Made by a program: the position numbers and the translations under genes | Part shown: positions 1-5,436 of the stretch, piece after piece | How the letters are laid out: each line of letters starts with the position of its first letter | Numbering within the stretch: position 1 is the first letter of the stretch | The notes under the pieces: generated by a model | Seen by the model: the letters and a program-made list of their open reading frames with translations, nothing else | Database searches by the model: none | What the model was told of the DNA's origin: nothing | DNA from: Novosphingobium sp. | GTDB taxonomy: Bacteria > Pseudomonadota > Alphaproteobacteria > Sphingomonadales > Sphingomonadaceae | Assembly: GCA_009885425.1 (NCBI GenBank) | Contig: VFKS01000081.1 | Coordinates: 1 to 6,687, forward strand | Direction: 5' to 3' | DNA length: 6,687 bases

Positions 1-480
1 ATGCCCCCGGCCGAACAGCGCCAGTTGAAGCAGGCCCTGTTCGGGGCAGATACGCCCAAGCAGCGGGCCGAATATGTTGCAGCCTATGGCAAGATCATCG
101 AGACTCTGACCGAAATGCACCGTCGCGGGATCATGCTGATCCCGGGCACCGATCTGGGCGGCGGTTTCACCTATCACCGCGAGCTGGAACTGTTCGGGAA
201 ACTGGGGATGAGCCCGGCCCAGGTTTTGCGTCGCGGCACCTGGGACATGGCCCGCTATATGGGGCAGGACCAGCAGTTGGGCAGCATCGCGCGCGGCAAG
301 ATGGCGGACTTCTTCCTGGTCCCCGGAGATCCGACAGCGGACCTTCGCGAAATCAAGAAGGTCGCCATGGTGGTCAAGGATGGCACGGTCTATTTCCCTG
401 ACCAGATCTATCCCCGCCTCGGGATCAAGCCGTTCGCTTTCGTACCCCGTCTGACTCGGCCCGCCACGGCAGCGAAATGA
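1..480 (+). CDS. Amidohydrolase family protein, C-terminal part (5' end outside window)
   Basis: This is the C-terminal end of a metal-dependent amidohydrolase (imidazolonepropionase/prolidase-like group), which would hydrolyse an amide, C-N or peptide-like bond. Seen here: the strand-8 motif Pro-Gly-Thr-Asp (residues 48-51 counted from base 1), whose Asp is the usual catalytic and metal-binding residue; a His-Arg-Glu-Leu at 59-62; and the closing beta-sandwich pattern Gly-Ser-Ile-Ala-Arg-Gly-Lys-Met-Ala-Asp (94-103), then Pro-Gly-Asp-Pro and Val-Val-Lys-Asp-Gly (124-128). The N-terminal metal-binding HxH and the rest of the barrel are missing. Family members run to 400 residues or more, so the ATG at base 1 is almost certainly an internal Met and the gene continues upstream. 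It ends with TGA, and a transporter follows about 115 bp later on the same strand. The exact substrate cannot be told from this fragment. Confidence 0.88.
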   Translation: MPPAEQRQLKQALFGADTPKQRAEYVAAYGKIIETLTEMHRRGIMLIPGTDLGGGFTYHRELELFGKLGMSPAQVLRRGTWDMARYMGQDQQLGSIARGKMADFFLVPGDPTADLREIKKVAMVVKDGTVYFPDQIYPRLGIKPFAFVPRLTRPATAAK

Positions 481-580
481 GCATACCGTAACAGGCCGGG
501 TCAGCCGGATTTTCAAATTGCATTGTGAAATTGTCAGCGGCTGTTAGCGTCCGGCCAGCGACCGCGCCTTGGGATGTCGC

Positions 581-586
581 AGGGGA
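581..586 (+). promoter_or_regulatory. Shine-Dalgarno sequence deciding the transporter start
   Basis: AGGGGA lies 8 bases before the ATG at 595. The in-frame ATG at 574 has no purine-rich site at a good distance and would place this Shine-Dalgarno inside the coding region. I therefore prefer 595 as the start of the POT transporter. Confidence 0.6.
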
Positions 587-594
587 CCACTTGG

Positions 595-2028
595 ATGACC
601 ATCAACGAAGCCGCCGCCGGTGTGCATGGCGATACTGTTCCGATTGCCGATGGCTCTGGCGCGACGCTTGATCGCGGGTTCTTTGGCCATCCGCGCGGGC
701 TCGGCTTTCTGGCCGGGACCGAGATGTGGGAGCGATTCAGCTTTTACTCGATGCAGTCATTGCTGATGCTGTACATGGCCAAGTACCTGCTGCTGCCCGA
801 AAATGAGGGCAAAGTCGCCGGGATCGGGATCTATCGCAGCGTGCTCGAAGGGATCTTCGGGCCGATGACAAATCTGGCGTTGGCGGCGCAGACTTTCGGG
901 CTCTATTCGGGCTTTATCCTGGTCACCCCGCTGATCGGGGCGTGGCTGGGCGACCGGGTTCTGGGCCGGACCAAGACCGTGACGATGGGCGCTTTGTTGA
1001 TGAGCGCGGGCCATTTGACCATGGCGATCGAGCAGGCTTTCCTGTTGGCGCTGCTGCTGCTGATCATTGGCGGGGGTCTGTTCATCAGCAACCTTGCCGC
1101 ACAAATCGGCGGGCTTTATGCCCCCGATGATACCCGCCGGACCCGCGCTTTCGGCATTTACCTGATGGCCGTCAACGTCGGCGCGCTGGCCGCGCCGCTG
1201 ATTTCGGGAACGCTGGGTGAGCGGGTTGGCTGGCACTGGGGCTTCGGTGCGGCTGGGATCGGGATGCTGATCGGACTGGCCTCATACCTTTCCGGGCGGC
1301 GCCATTTTCCGGTCGATGTGATTGCGCAAGGGGTCAAACGCCCGCCGCTGACCAAGCGGCAGTGGCAATCAGTGGGCGGGCTGATCCTGCTGTACATTCC
1401 CAAACTGTTTTTCTTCGCCGCGGTTCAGCAGGCCTATGGGATCATGGTGCTGTGGGCCGATACGGCGGTGGACCGCAAGGTTGGCGGGTTCGAAATCCCG
1501 GTAACCTGGGCCCTGACCGCCGATGGCATCCTGACAATCGCCGGGATATTCGTCGCCAACTCGATCTGGGCAAAGCTGGCCGAAAAAGGCAACGAACCCC
1601 ACGACATCCGCAAGATCGGTATCGCCAATTTGATCGCGGCCGCTTCGTTCCTGCTGATCGCCGCCTTCTCGTTGATGGCGCAGGTGCCGATCTACGGCTG
1701 GCTGTTGTTCTACCTCGTGCTCGCCTTCTCCTATGGCTGGAACGACCCACCAGCCCGCGCGCTGATCGCGCGCTATGCGCCGGGATCGGTCAACGGGATG
1801 ATGTTTGCGCTCTATTCGCTATCGGGCGCGCTGGGGTTCTTCCTGCTTGGCTGGCTCGGCCGGTTTTACGAGCCGCTGGGGCCAACCAAGTACTTCCTGC
1901 TGACCGCCACCCTCCCGATCGCAGGCGCGATGATGCTGATCATCTTCGCCCACCCGCTCGAACGCCTGCTGGCGCGCGGCGATGCGGACCGGGATGATTT
2001 GAAGAAGGACGGCGATTCGGCGGGTTGA
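595..2028 (+). CDS. POT/PTR2-family proton-coupled transporter (peptide MFS transporter), divergent substrate pocket
   Basis: Inner-membrane MFS transporter of the POT family, which normally imports di- and tripeptides with protons; 477 residues from Met595, a normal length. Motifs (numbered from Met595): Glu43-Met-Trp-Glu46-Arg47, the ExxER proton-coupling motif of helix 1; the PTR2 signature around 115-128 with Gly-Asp-Arg (119-121); a second signature near 186-205 containing Val-Asn-Val-Gly; and about a dozen or more hydrophobic helices. The first 35 or so residues are a hydrophilic, poorly conserved tail. Odd points from my alignment to remembered family consensus: the helix-1 Arg of the peptide pocket is Gln54, the helix-4 Lys of the usual Gly-Leu-Phe-Lys-Pro-Asn is Ile164 (Ile-Ser-Asn here), the helix-7 Glu is Gln278, and the helix-10 Glu is Tyr380. 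Family membership is sure; peptide transport is not. It may work with the amidohydrolase upstream. An alternative start is ATG 574 (484 residues). Confidence 0.93.
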   Translation: MTINEAAAGVHGDTVPIADGSGATLDRGFFGHPRGLGFLAGTEMWERFSFYSMQSLLMLYMAKYLLLPENEGKVAGIGIYRSVLEGIFGPMTNLALAAQTFGLYSGFILVTPLIGAWLGDRVLGRTKTVTMGALLMSAGHLTMAIEQAFLLALLLLIIGGGLFISNLAAQIGGLYAPDDTRRTRAFGIYLMAVNVGALAAPLISGTLGERVGWHWGFGAAGIGMLIGLASYLSGRRHFPVDVIAQGVKRPPLTKRQWQSVGGLILLYIPKLFFFAAVQQAYGIMVLWADTAVDRKVGGFEIPVTWALTADGILTIAGIFVANSIWAKLAEKGNEPHDIRKIGIANLIAAASFLLIAAFSLMAQVPIYGWLLFYLVLAFSYGWNDPPARALIARYAPGSVNGMMFALYSLSGALGFFLLGWLGRFYEPLGPTKYFLLTATLPIAGAMMLIIFAHPLERLLARGDADRDDLKKDGDSAG

Positions 2029-2045
2029 GTGGGGCTGTCGCCCGC

Positions 2046-2654
2046 TCAAGCCTCCAACTCGATGTCCCAATAGAGCCAATCGCGCCACGTTTCATGCAGG
2101 TAGCCCGGCGGAAAGCCCTTGCCGCGTTCCTGCAATTGCCAGTTGGTCGGGCGGATCGGGGGGACCAGCAGTGGCATCTTGGCCTGTGCCGGGGTGCGTC
2201 CGCCCTTCTTGAGGTTGCACGGCGCGCAGGCAGTGGCAACGTTTTCCCAAGATGTGCGCCCGCCCAGCCGCCGCGGGACGACGTGATCGAAAGTCAGCTG
2301 TTGCGGGCTACCGCAGTACTGGCAGCAGAACCGGTCGCGCAGGAACAGGTTGAACCGGGTGAAAGCGGGGAATTCGCTCGGCCGGACATACTGGCGCAGC
2401 GCGATCACGCTGGGGATCGGCATGGTCCACGATGGGCTGTGCACTTCGCGGGCATAGCTGGCGACGATATCGACTCGCTCCAGAAACACCGCCTTGATCG
2501 CGGTTTGCCAAGGCCACAAGCTGAGCGGGTAATAGCTGAGCGGGGTGTAATCGGCATTGAGCACAAGCGCCGGACAATCGGACAGGGCCCTTGAGGGATC
2601 TCCCTCTGCGCTGCGGAACCGGGCCGCGCGCTCAATCAGCTCCGCCTTGAGCAT
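2046..2654 (-). CDS. HNH endonuclease-family protein
   Basis: A 202-residue protein of the HNH nuclease superfamily, complete from ATG (complement of 2652-2654) to TGA. The HNH module lies at about 105-150. It has a four-Cys zinc knuckle, Cys111-Gln-Tyr-Cys114 and Cys143-Ala-Pro-Cys146, around Asp123-His124, a Gly-Gly-Arg turn, Asn138 and Asn147 followed by Leu-Lys-Lys-Gly. This is the usual metal-binding and catalytic layout (DH...N...N variant). The N-terminal part (about 27-90) and the C-terminal part rich in Trp and Tyr (171-199) look like the form common in alphaproteobacterial chromosomes, whose biological role is not established as far as I know. No methylase, phage or toxin partner is adjacent. 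A GGAGG lies only 2 bases before the ATG, unusually close, but no other in-frame start fits better because an in-frame stop lies upstream. The gene is convergent with the transporter and divergent from gluQ. Confidence 0.9.
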   Translation of the reverse strand: MLKAELIERAARFRSAEGDPSRALSDCPALVLNADYTPLSYYPLSLWPWQTAIKAVFLERVDIVASYAREVHSPSWTMPIPSVIALRQYVRPSEFPAFTRFNLFLRDRFCCQYCGSPQQLTFDHVVPRRLGGRTSWENVATACAPCNLKKGGRTPAQAKMPLLVPPIRPTNWQLQERGKGFPPGYLHETWRDWLYWDIELEA

Positions 2655-2716
2655 GGCCTCCGATAACTTGCTGAAATGACGATTTGGCTACAGATCATCG
2701 CGCCAATGAACATGGG

Positions 2717-2729
2717 CGGAGCGGCTCCG
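2717..2729. repeat. Short palindrome CGGAGC-G-GCTCCG upstream of gluQ
   Basis: Perfect 6-base arms around a single central base. As RNA it can fold as a 5-bp stem with a 3-base loop. It sits in the middle of the divergent intergenic region, about 45 bases before the likely gluQ start. It could be a small operator or a 5' leader hairpin. There is no T-tract after it, so a terminator is unlikely. Chance occurrence in GC-rich DNA is quite possible. Confidence 0.3.
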
Positions 2730-2757
2730 TCAAGACTTGCCACAACCCGCAATCCAC

Positions 2758-2761
2758 AGGA
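2758..2761 (+). promoter_or_regulatory. Probable gluQ Shine-Dalgarno
   Basis: AGGA is 11 bases before the GTG at 2773, somewhat long but the best site in the area. The only longer option is a TTG at 2737, whose nearest purine-rich site (GGAG at 2718-2721) is 15 bases away. The protein's conserved part begins at Arg-Phe-Ala-Pro-Ser-Pro, five residues after the GTG, so nothing conserved is lost. Confidence 0.4.
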
Positions 2762-2772
2762 CAAGCGCAAAT

Positions 2773-3633
2773 GTGACAGTCCGCACCCGCTTTGCCCCCA
2801 GCCCAAATGGCCATTTGCATCTGGGCCACGCCTATGCGGCGATCGTTGCGCATGATCTGGCCCGGGGGCTTGCTGGATCACACGGCGGCGAATTTCTGGT
2901 GCGGATCGAGGATATCGACGGCACCCGCAGCCGGGCGGAACTGGCCGACGATATGCTGGCTGATCTGGCTTGGCTGGGGCTCAGCTGGGATGGGCCCGTG
3001 CTGCGCCAGTCGAGCCGCCTTACCGCTTATGCCGAGGCGGGCGAGCGGCTGAAGGCGATGGGGCTGCTTTATCCGTGCCATTGTACCCGGGCCGAAGTCT
3101 TGGCCGCAAGCCGCGCTGTGGGTCCCGATGGGCCGGTCTATCCGGGCACTTGCCGCAGGCGCAGTGCCGATCCGGCGGGAGCAGCCTGGCGGCTCGACAT
3201 GGCCAAGGCATCAGCGTTGGCCGGGCCATTGGTCTGGGAGGATGCGCTGGCCGGTCTCCAACAGGCCGAACCCGTGCCGTTTGGCGATGTGGTGCTGCTG
3301 CGCAAAGAGGCGCCGGCGAGCTATCACCTCGCCGCAACGATTGACGATGCCGCGCAGGGCATCACCTTGGTCACGCGCGGCGCCGACCTGTTCCTTTCGA
3401 CACATATCCACCGGCTGCTGCAGGCCCTACTCGATATGCCAGTGCCGCGCTGGCACCATCATGGCTTGCTGACCGAACCCGATGGGCGCAAATTGGCCAA
3501 GCGGCGCGGCTCGCCCGCGCTGATGGACGTGCGCGGGGCCGGGGAAGACGGAGTGGCACTGGCTGAACGGCTAAGGGCGGGAGAGTTCCCGGCTGGCCTT
3601 CGTCTATCGCAGCGAGTAGGAAACAGTACATGA
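2773..3633 (+). CDS. gluQ: Glutamyl-queuosine tRNA(Asp) synthetase
   Basis: GluQRS (YadB type) activates glutamate with ATP and attaches it to the queuosine base at the anticodon wobble position of tRNA(Asp), without using the tRNA 3' end. It resembles the catalytic half of glutamyl-tRNA synthetase and lacks the anticodon-binding domain. At 286 residues from GTG2773 it fits the short form (about 280-310). Motifs, numbered from that GTG: the class I signature His16-Leu-Gly-His19 after Arg-Phe-Ala-Pro-Ser-Pro; Ile-Glu-Asp-Ile-Asp at 45-49; the zinc site Cys102, Cys104, Tyr123, Cys127, which separates GluQRS from GltX; and Lys240-Leu-Ala-Lys-Arg244 as the KMSKS-equivalent loop. The start is uncertain (a TTG at 2737 would add 12 residues). 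The stop overlaps the next gene's ATG as ATGA, so the HIG1-type gene is probably translationally coupled. Function presupposes queuosine made or salvaged elsewhere in the genome. Confidence 0.93.
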   Translation: MTVRTRFAPSPNGHLHLGHAYAAIVAHDLARGLAGSHGGEFLVRIEDIDGTRSRAELADDMLADLAWLGLSWDGPVLRQSSRLTAYAEAGERLKAMGLLYPCHCTRAEVLAASRAVGPDGPVYPGTCRRRSADPAGAAWRLDMAKASALAGPLVWEDALAGLQQAEPVPFGDVVLLRKEAPASYHLAATIDDAAQGITLVTRGADLFLSTHIHRLLQALLDMPVPRWHHHGLLTEPDGRKLAKRRGSPALMDVRGAGEDGVALAERLRAGEFPAGLRLSQRVGNST

Positions 3634-3863
3634 CTTGGATTTTCATCATCGTAATCGCCGCCCTGATGGGGCTTACACTGTTCTCGCTGATCCGCGGGAT
3701 TGTGGCATTCATGCAAAGCACCCGCCGCGATCTCGACCAACCCGAAAGCGCCGGCCCGAGCGAAATGCAGCTGCTGCAAACCAAAATGATGTTTCGCCGG
3801 GTGCTGTTCCAGGGCGCGACGATCATGGTCGTAGTGCTGATGATGATGGCCAGCCGGAAGTAG
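3630..3863 (+). CDS. Small twin-transmembrane HIG1-type protein
   Basis: A 77-residue inner-membrane protein with two predicted helices, about residues 3-28 and 57-74, joined by a polar, charged loop. The end of the loop reads Gln50...Arg57...Gln61 with the spacing of the HIG1-domain motif Q(I/V)x3(R/H)xRx3Q. The second position (Thr51) and the sixth (Phe55) do not match, so the motif is partly degenerate. Mitochondrial relatives (Rcf1/HIGD1A) bind cytochrome c oxidase and respiratory supercomplexes. A similar role in this bacterium is inference. The ATG overlaps the gluQ stop (ATGA), and AGGA at 3618-3621 lies 8 bases before it inside gluQ. Its own stop TAG is part of the next gene's Shine-Dalgarno. 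NCBI-style naming would be twin transmembrane helix small protein. In alphaproteobacteria I remember it sitting directly before the cobalamin adenosyltransferase, as here. Confidence 0.85.
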   Translation: MTWIFIIVIAALMGLTLFSLIRGIVAFMQSTRRDLDQPESAGPSEMQLLQTKMMFRRVLFQGATIMVVVLMMMASRK

Positions 3864-3865
3864 GA
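3862..3865 (+). promoter_or_regulatory. Shine-Dalgarno of the adenosyltransferase, overlapping the previous stop codon
   Basis: AGGA begins inside the TAG stop (3861-3863) of the HIG1-type gene and is 8 bases before the GTG at 3874. This supports GTG as the start and suggests translational coupling of the two genes. Confidence 0.6.
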
Positions 3866-3873
3866 TCGGGTTC

Positions 3874-4446
3874 GTGGTCAAACTCAACAAGATCTACACC
3901 CGCACCGGGGACGATGGCACGACCGGTCTGGTCGATGGCAGCCGGGTGGCCAAACACGCCGCACGGATGGAAGCAATCGGCGCGATTGACGAGGCCAACA
4001 GCGCCATAGGCTTCGCCTTGGTGTCGCTTGACCAATTTCAGGTGCATTTTGACGTACTCGTGCGAATCCAGAACGATTTGTTCGATCTGGGGGCCGATCT
4101 GGCGACGCCAGGCACGGACTTCAGCCCTTCCGAGATGGTCCTGCGGATCGTTCCGGGGCAGGCGACATGGATCGAGCAGCAGATCGACGCGCTCAACGAA
4201 CACCTCGCGCCGCTGACCAGCTTCATCCTGCCCGGCGGCTCTGAAGGCGCGGCCCGGACCCATATTGCCCGCGCCTCGGTGCGCCGGGCCGAACGAGCGA
4301 TGACCGCGCTGGGCGAGGCCGAACCGGTCAATCCCGCCGCCTTGGCTTACGTCAATCGGCTGTCCGACTACCTGTTCGTCCTGACCCGCGCGATCAATGC
4401 GGCGGGCAGCGGCGATGTGCTGTGGGTGCCGGGCAAGAACCGCTAG
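3874..4446 (+). CDS. PduO-type cob(I)alamin adenosyltransferase
   Basis: This enzyme transfers the 5'-deoxyadenosyl group of ATP to cob(I)alamin, giving adenosylcobalamin, the cofactor of methylmalonyl-CoA mutase and related enzymes. At 190 residues it has normal length for the PduO/MMAB family, which works as a cytosolic trimer of helical bundles. Seen: the N-terminal ATP-binding loop Thr9-Arg-Thr-Gly-Asp-Asp-Gly-Thr-Thr-Gly18; Ala-Ile-Asp-Glu-Ala-Asn at 37-42; Gln-Asn-Asp-Leu-Phe at 66-70; Leu-Pro-Gly-Gly at 119-122; the Arg-rich stretch Arg-Arg-Ala-Glu-Arg at 137-141; and Asn161-Arg-Leu-Ser-Asp165 followed by Tyr-Leu-Phe. It starts with GTG, with a good Shine-Dalgarno overlapping the upstream stop, and follows the HIG1-type gene by 10 bases. 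It is also named cob(I)yrinic acid a,c-diamide adenosyltransferase in databases. I leave the symbol empty because pduO, mmaB, cobO and btuR are used inconsistently for this form. Confidence 0.94.
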   Translation: MVKLNKIYTRTGDDGTTGLVDGSRVAKHAARMEAIGAIDEANSAIGFALVSLDQFQVHFDVLVRIQNDLFDLGADLATPGTDFSPSEMVLRIVPGQATWIEQQIDALNEHLAPLTSFILPGGSEGAARTHIARASVRRAERAMTALGEAEPVNPAALAYVNRLSDYLFVLTRAINAAGSGDVLWVPGKNR

Positions 4447-4507
4447 CATTCCCGCCAATTCGCCGCTAATCAGCCGCCCTTGCTGCAAGTGCGAAGGGGT
4501 TGGACCA

Positions 4508-5377
4508 ATGCGGATCGTCGGGATTATCGGGGCGGGCCAGATGGGCTCGGGCATTGCCCAGACGGTCGCGCAGAACGGTATCAAGGTGCTGCTCTGCGAT
4601 ATCGACATTGCTCTGGCTGAAAAGGCCAAATCCGGGATCGACAAGGCCCTTACCCGGCTGGTCAGCCGCGACAAGATCACCGCCAGTGAAGCCGAAGCCG
4701 CACTCGCCCGGATCACGCCGGTGGGTGACTATGCCCCGATGGCGCAGGCCGATCTGATCATCGAGGCGGCGACCGAAAAGGAAGAGATCAAGCGCAAGAT
4801 CTTCGAAGCGGTCGGCAAAGTGCTGCGCGAAGATGCGATCCTCGCCTCTAACACCAGCTCAATCCCGATCACCCGGATGGCGACCAGCTCACCCGACCCC
4901 AAGCGGTTTATCGGCCTGCACTTTTTCAATCCAGTCCCGGTCATGGGGCTGATCGAAGTGATTCCCGGCCTTGCCACCGCCAAGGAAACCGTCGCCCGCA
5001 CCCGCGCCTTTGCCGAGAGTCTGGGCAAGCAGGTGGTGATGGCCGAAGACGAACCGGGCTTTGTGGTCAACCGGATCCTGCTGCCGATGATCAACGAAGC
5101 AGTGTTCGTGCTGGGCCAGGGCACCGCCAATATCGCCGATATCGACAAGGGCTGCCGGCTCGGTCTCAACCACCCGATGGGTCCGCTGGAGCTGGCCGAT
5201 TTCGTGGGTCTGGATACCTGTCTTGATATCGTCCGAGTGCTCTACAATACCACTGGCGACAGCAAATATCGCCCGGCCCCGCTCTTGGTGAAATATGTCG
5301 AAGCGGGCTGGCTTGGCCGCAAGGCCGGTCGGGGCTTCTATGACTATTCGGGCGATACCCCGGTTCCGACCCGCTAA
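4508..5377 (+). CDS. 3-hydroxybutyryl-CoA dehydrogenase (3-hydroxyacyl-CoA dehydrogenase family)
   Basis: A soluble NAD(P)-dependent enzyme interconverting acetoacetyl-CoA and (S)-3-hydroxybutyryl-CoA, used in fatty acid, polyhydroxybutyrate or crotonyl-CoA metabolism. At 289 residues it is the usual length for the stand-alone bacterial form (Hbd/PaaH/FadB2 type). The N-terminal Rossmann fold has Gly8-Ala-Gly10-Gln-Met-Gly13 and Asp31 at the end of the second strand, which favours NAD. The expected catalytic residues are present: Ser117, His138 (in Leu-His-Phe-Phe-Asn-Pro), Glu150 and Asn188. The family signature Asp181-Glu-Pro-Gly-Phe-Val-Val-Asn188-Arg is intact, as is the C-terminal domain with Asn-His-Pro-Met-Gly-Pro at 221-226 and Gly-Arg-Gly-Phe-Tyr at 274-278. 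AAGGGG at 4494-4499 is 8 bases before ATG 4508, so this start is well supported. It follows the adenosyltransferase by 61 bp and is probably in the same operon. Confidence 0.95.
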   Translation: MRIVGIIGAGQMGSGIAQTVAQNGIKVLLCDIDIALAEKAKSGIDKALTRLVSRDKITASEAEAALARITPVGDYAPMAQADLIIEAATEKEEIKRKIFEAVGKVLREDAILASNTSSIPITRMATSSPDPKRFIGLHFFNPVPVMGLIEVIPGLATAKETVARTRAFAESLGKQVVMAEDEPGFVVNRILLPMINEAVFVLGQGTANIADIDKGCRLGLNHPMGPLELADFVGLDTCLDIVRVLYNTTGDSKYRPAPLLVKYVEAGWLGRKAGRGFYDYSGDTPVPTR

Positions 5378-5391
5378 GCATTTGATTTGGC

Positions 5392-5404
5392 AGCGCGCCG
5401 CGCT
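5392..5404 (+). terminator. Weak hairpin after the dehydrogenase gene
   Basis: AGCGC and GCGCT form a 5-bp, all but one GC stem around a 3-base loop, 14 bases after the dehydrogenase stop. There is no following T-tract, so it is at best a weak or Rho-dependent end. It may simply be chance in GC-rich DNA. It is the only candidate boundary between the dehydrogenase and the FkbM gene. Confidence 0.2.
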
Positions 5405-5436
5405 AGGCTCAAGGCCCCATTCTAGGTGAAACCGAC

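Larger units (their letters stand above)
2655..2772. promoter_or_regulatory. Divergent intergenic region between the HNH gene and gluQ
   Basis: These 118 bases separate two gene starts facing away from each other, so promoters for both should lie here. No convincing -35/-10 pair stands out on either strand, which is common when judging alphaproteobacterial promoters by eye. The region contains a 6+1+6 palindrome at 2717-2729, the Shine-Dalgarno of the HNH gene on the - strand (complement of 2657-2661), and the likely gluQ ribosome-binding site near 2758-2761. Promoter function is inferred from layout only. Confidence 0.5.

Noticed and set aside
496..515. Possible terminator after the amidohydrolase (CCGG, 5-base loop, CCGG, then ATTTT)
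   Set aside because: The stem is only 4 bp and CCGG is self-complementary, so it occurs by chance often; not strong enough to call.
518..547. Promoter-like TTGCAT with a weak -10 (TGTTAG) upstream of the transporter
   Set aside because: The -10 matches only three of six consensus bases, and sigma-70 consensus spacing is unreliable by eye in this group.
1362..1997. Second + strand frame (211 codons) inside the transporter gene
   Set aside because: Arg/Pro/Asp-rich out-of-frame translation typical of a shifted reading of a GC-rich membrane protein gene.
2020..2045. Possible bidirectional terminator between the convergent transporter and HNH genes (GCGGG and CCCGC)
   Set aside because: A 5-bp stem with a loop of 16 bases and no T-tract on either side.
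2025..2594. Open frame on the + strand (189 codons) opposite the HNH gene
   Set aside because: The - strand frame has a complete zinc knuckle and HNH motif; the + strand product has no recognisable feature.
4479..4489. Small dyad CTTGC-T-GCAAG before the dehydrogenase gene
   Set aside because: Very short, directly beside the Shine-Dalgarno, with no matching copy elsewhere in the window; consistent with chance.
3823..4716. Long antisense open frame (297 codons) opposite the adenosyltransferase and the start of the dehydrogenase
   Set aside because: It lies opposite two clearly recognised genes, has no recognisable domain, and long antisense frames are expected in GC-rich DNA with strong third-position bias.
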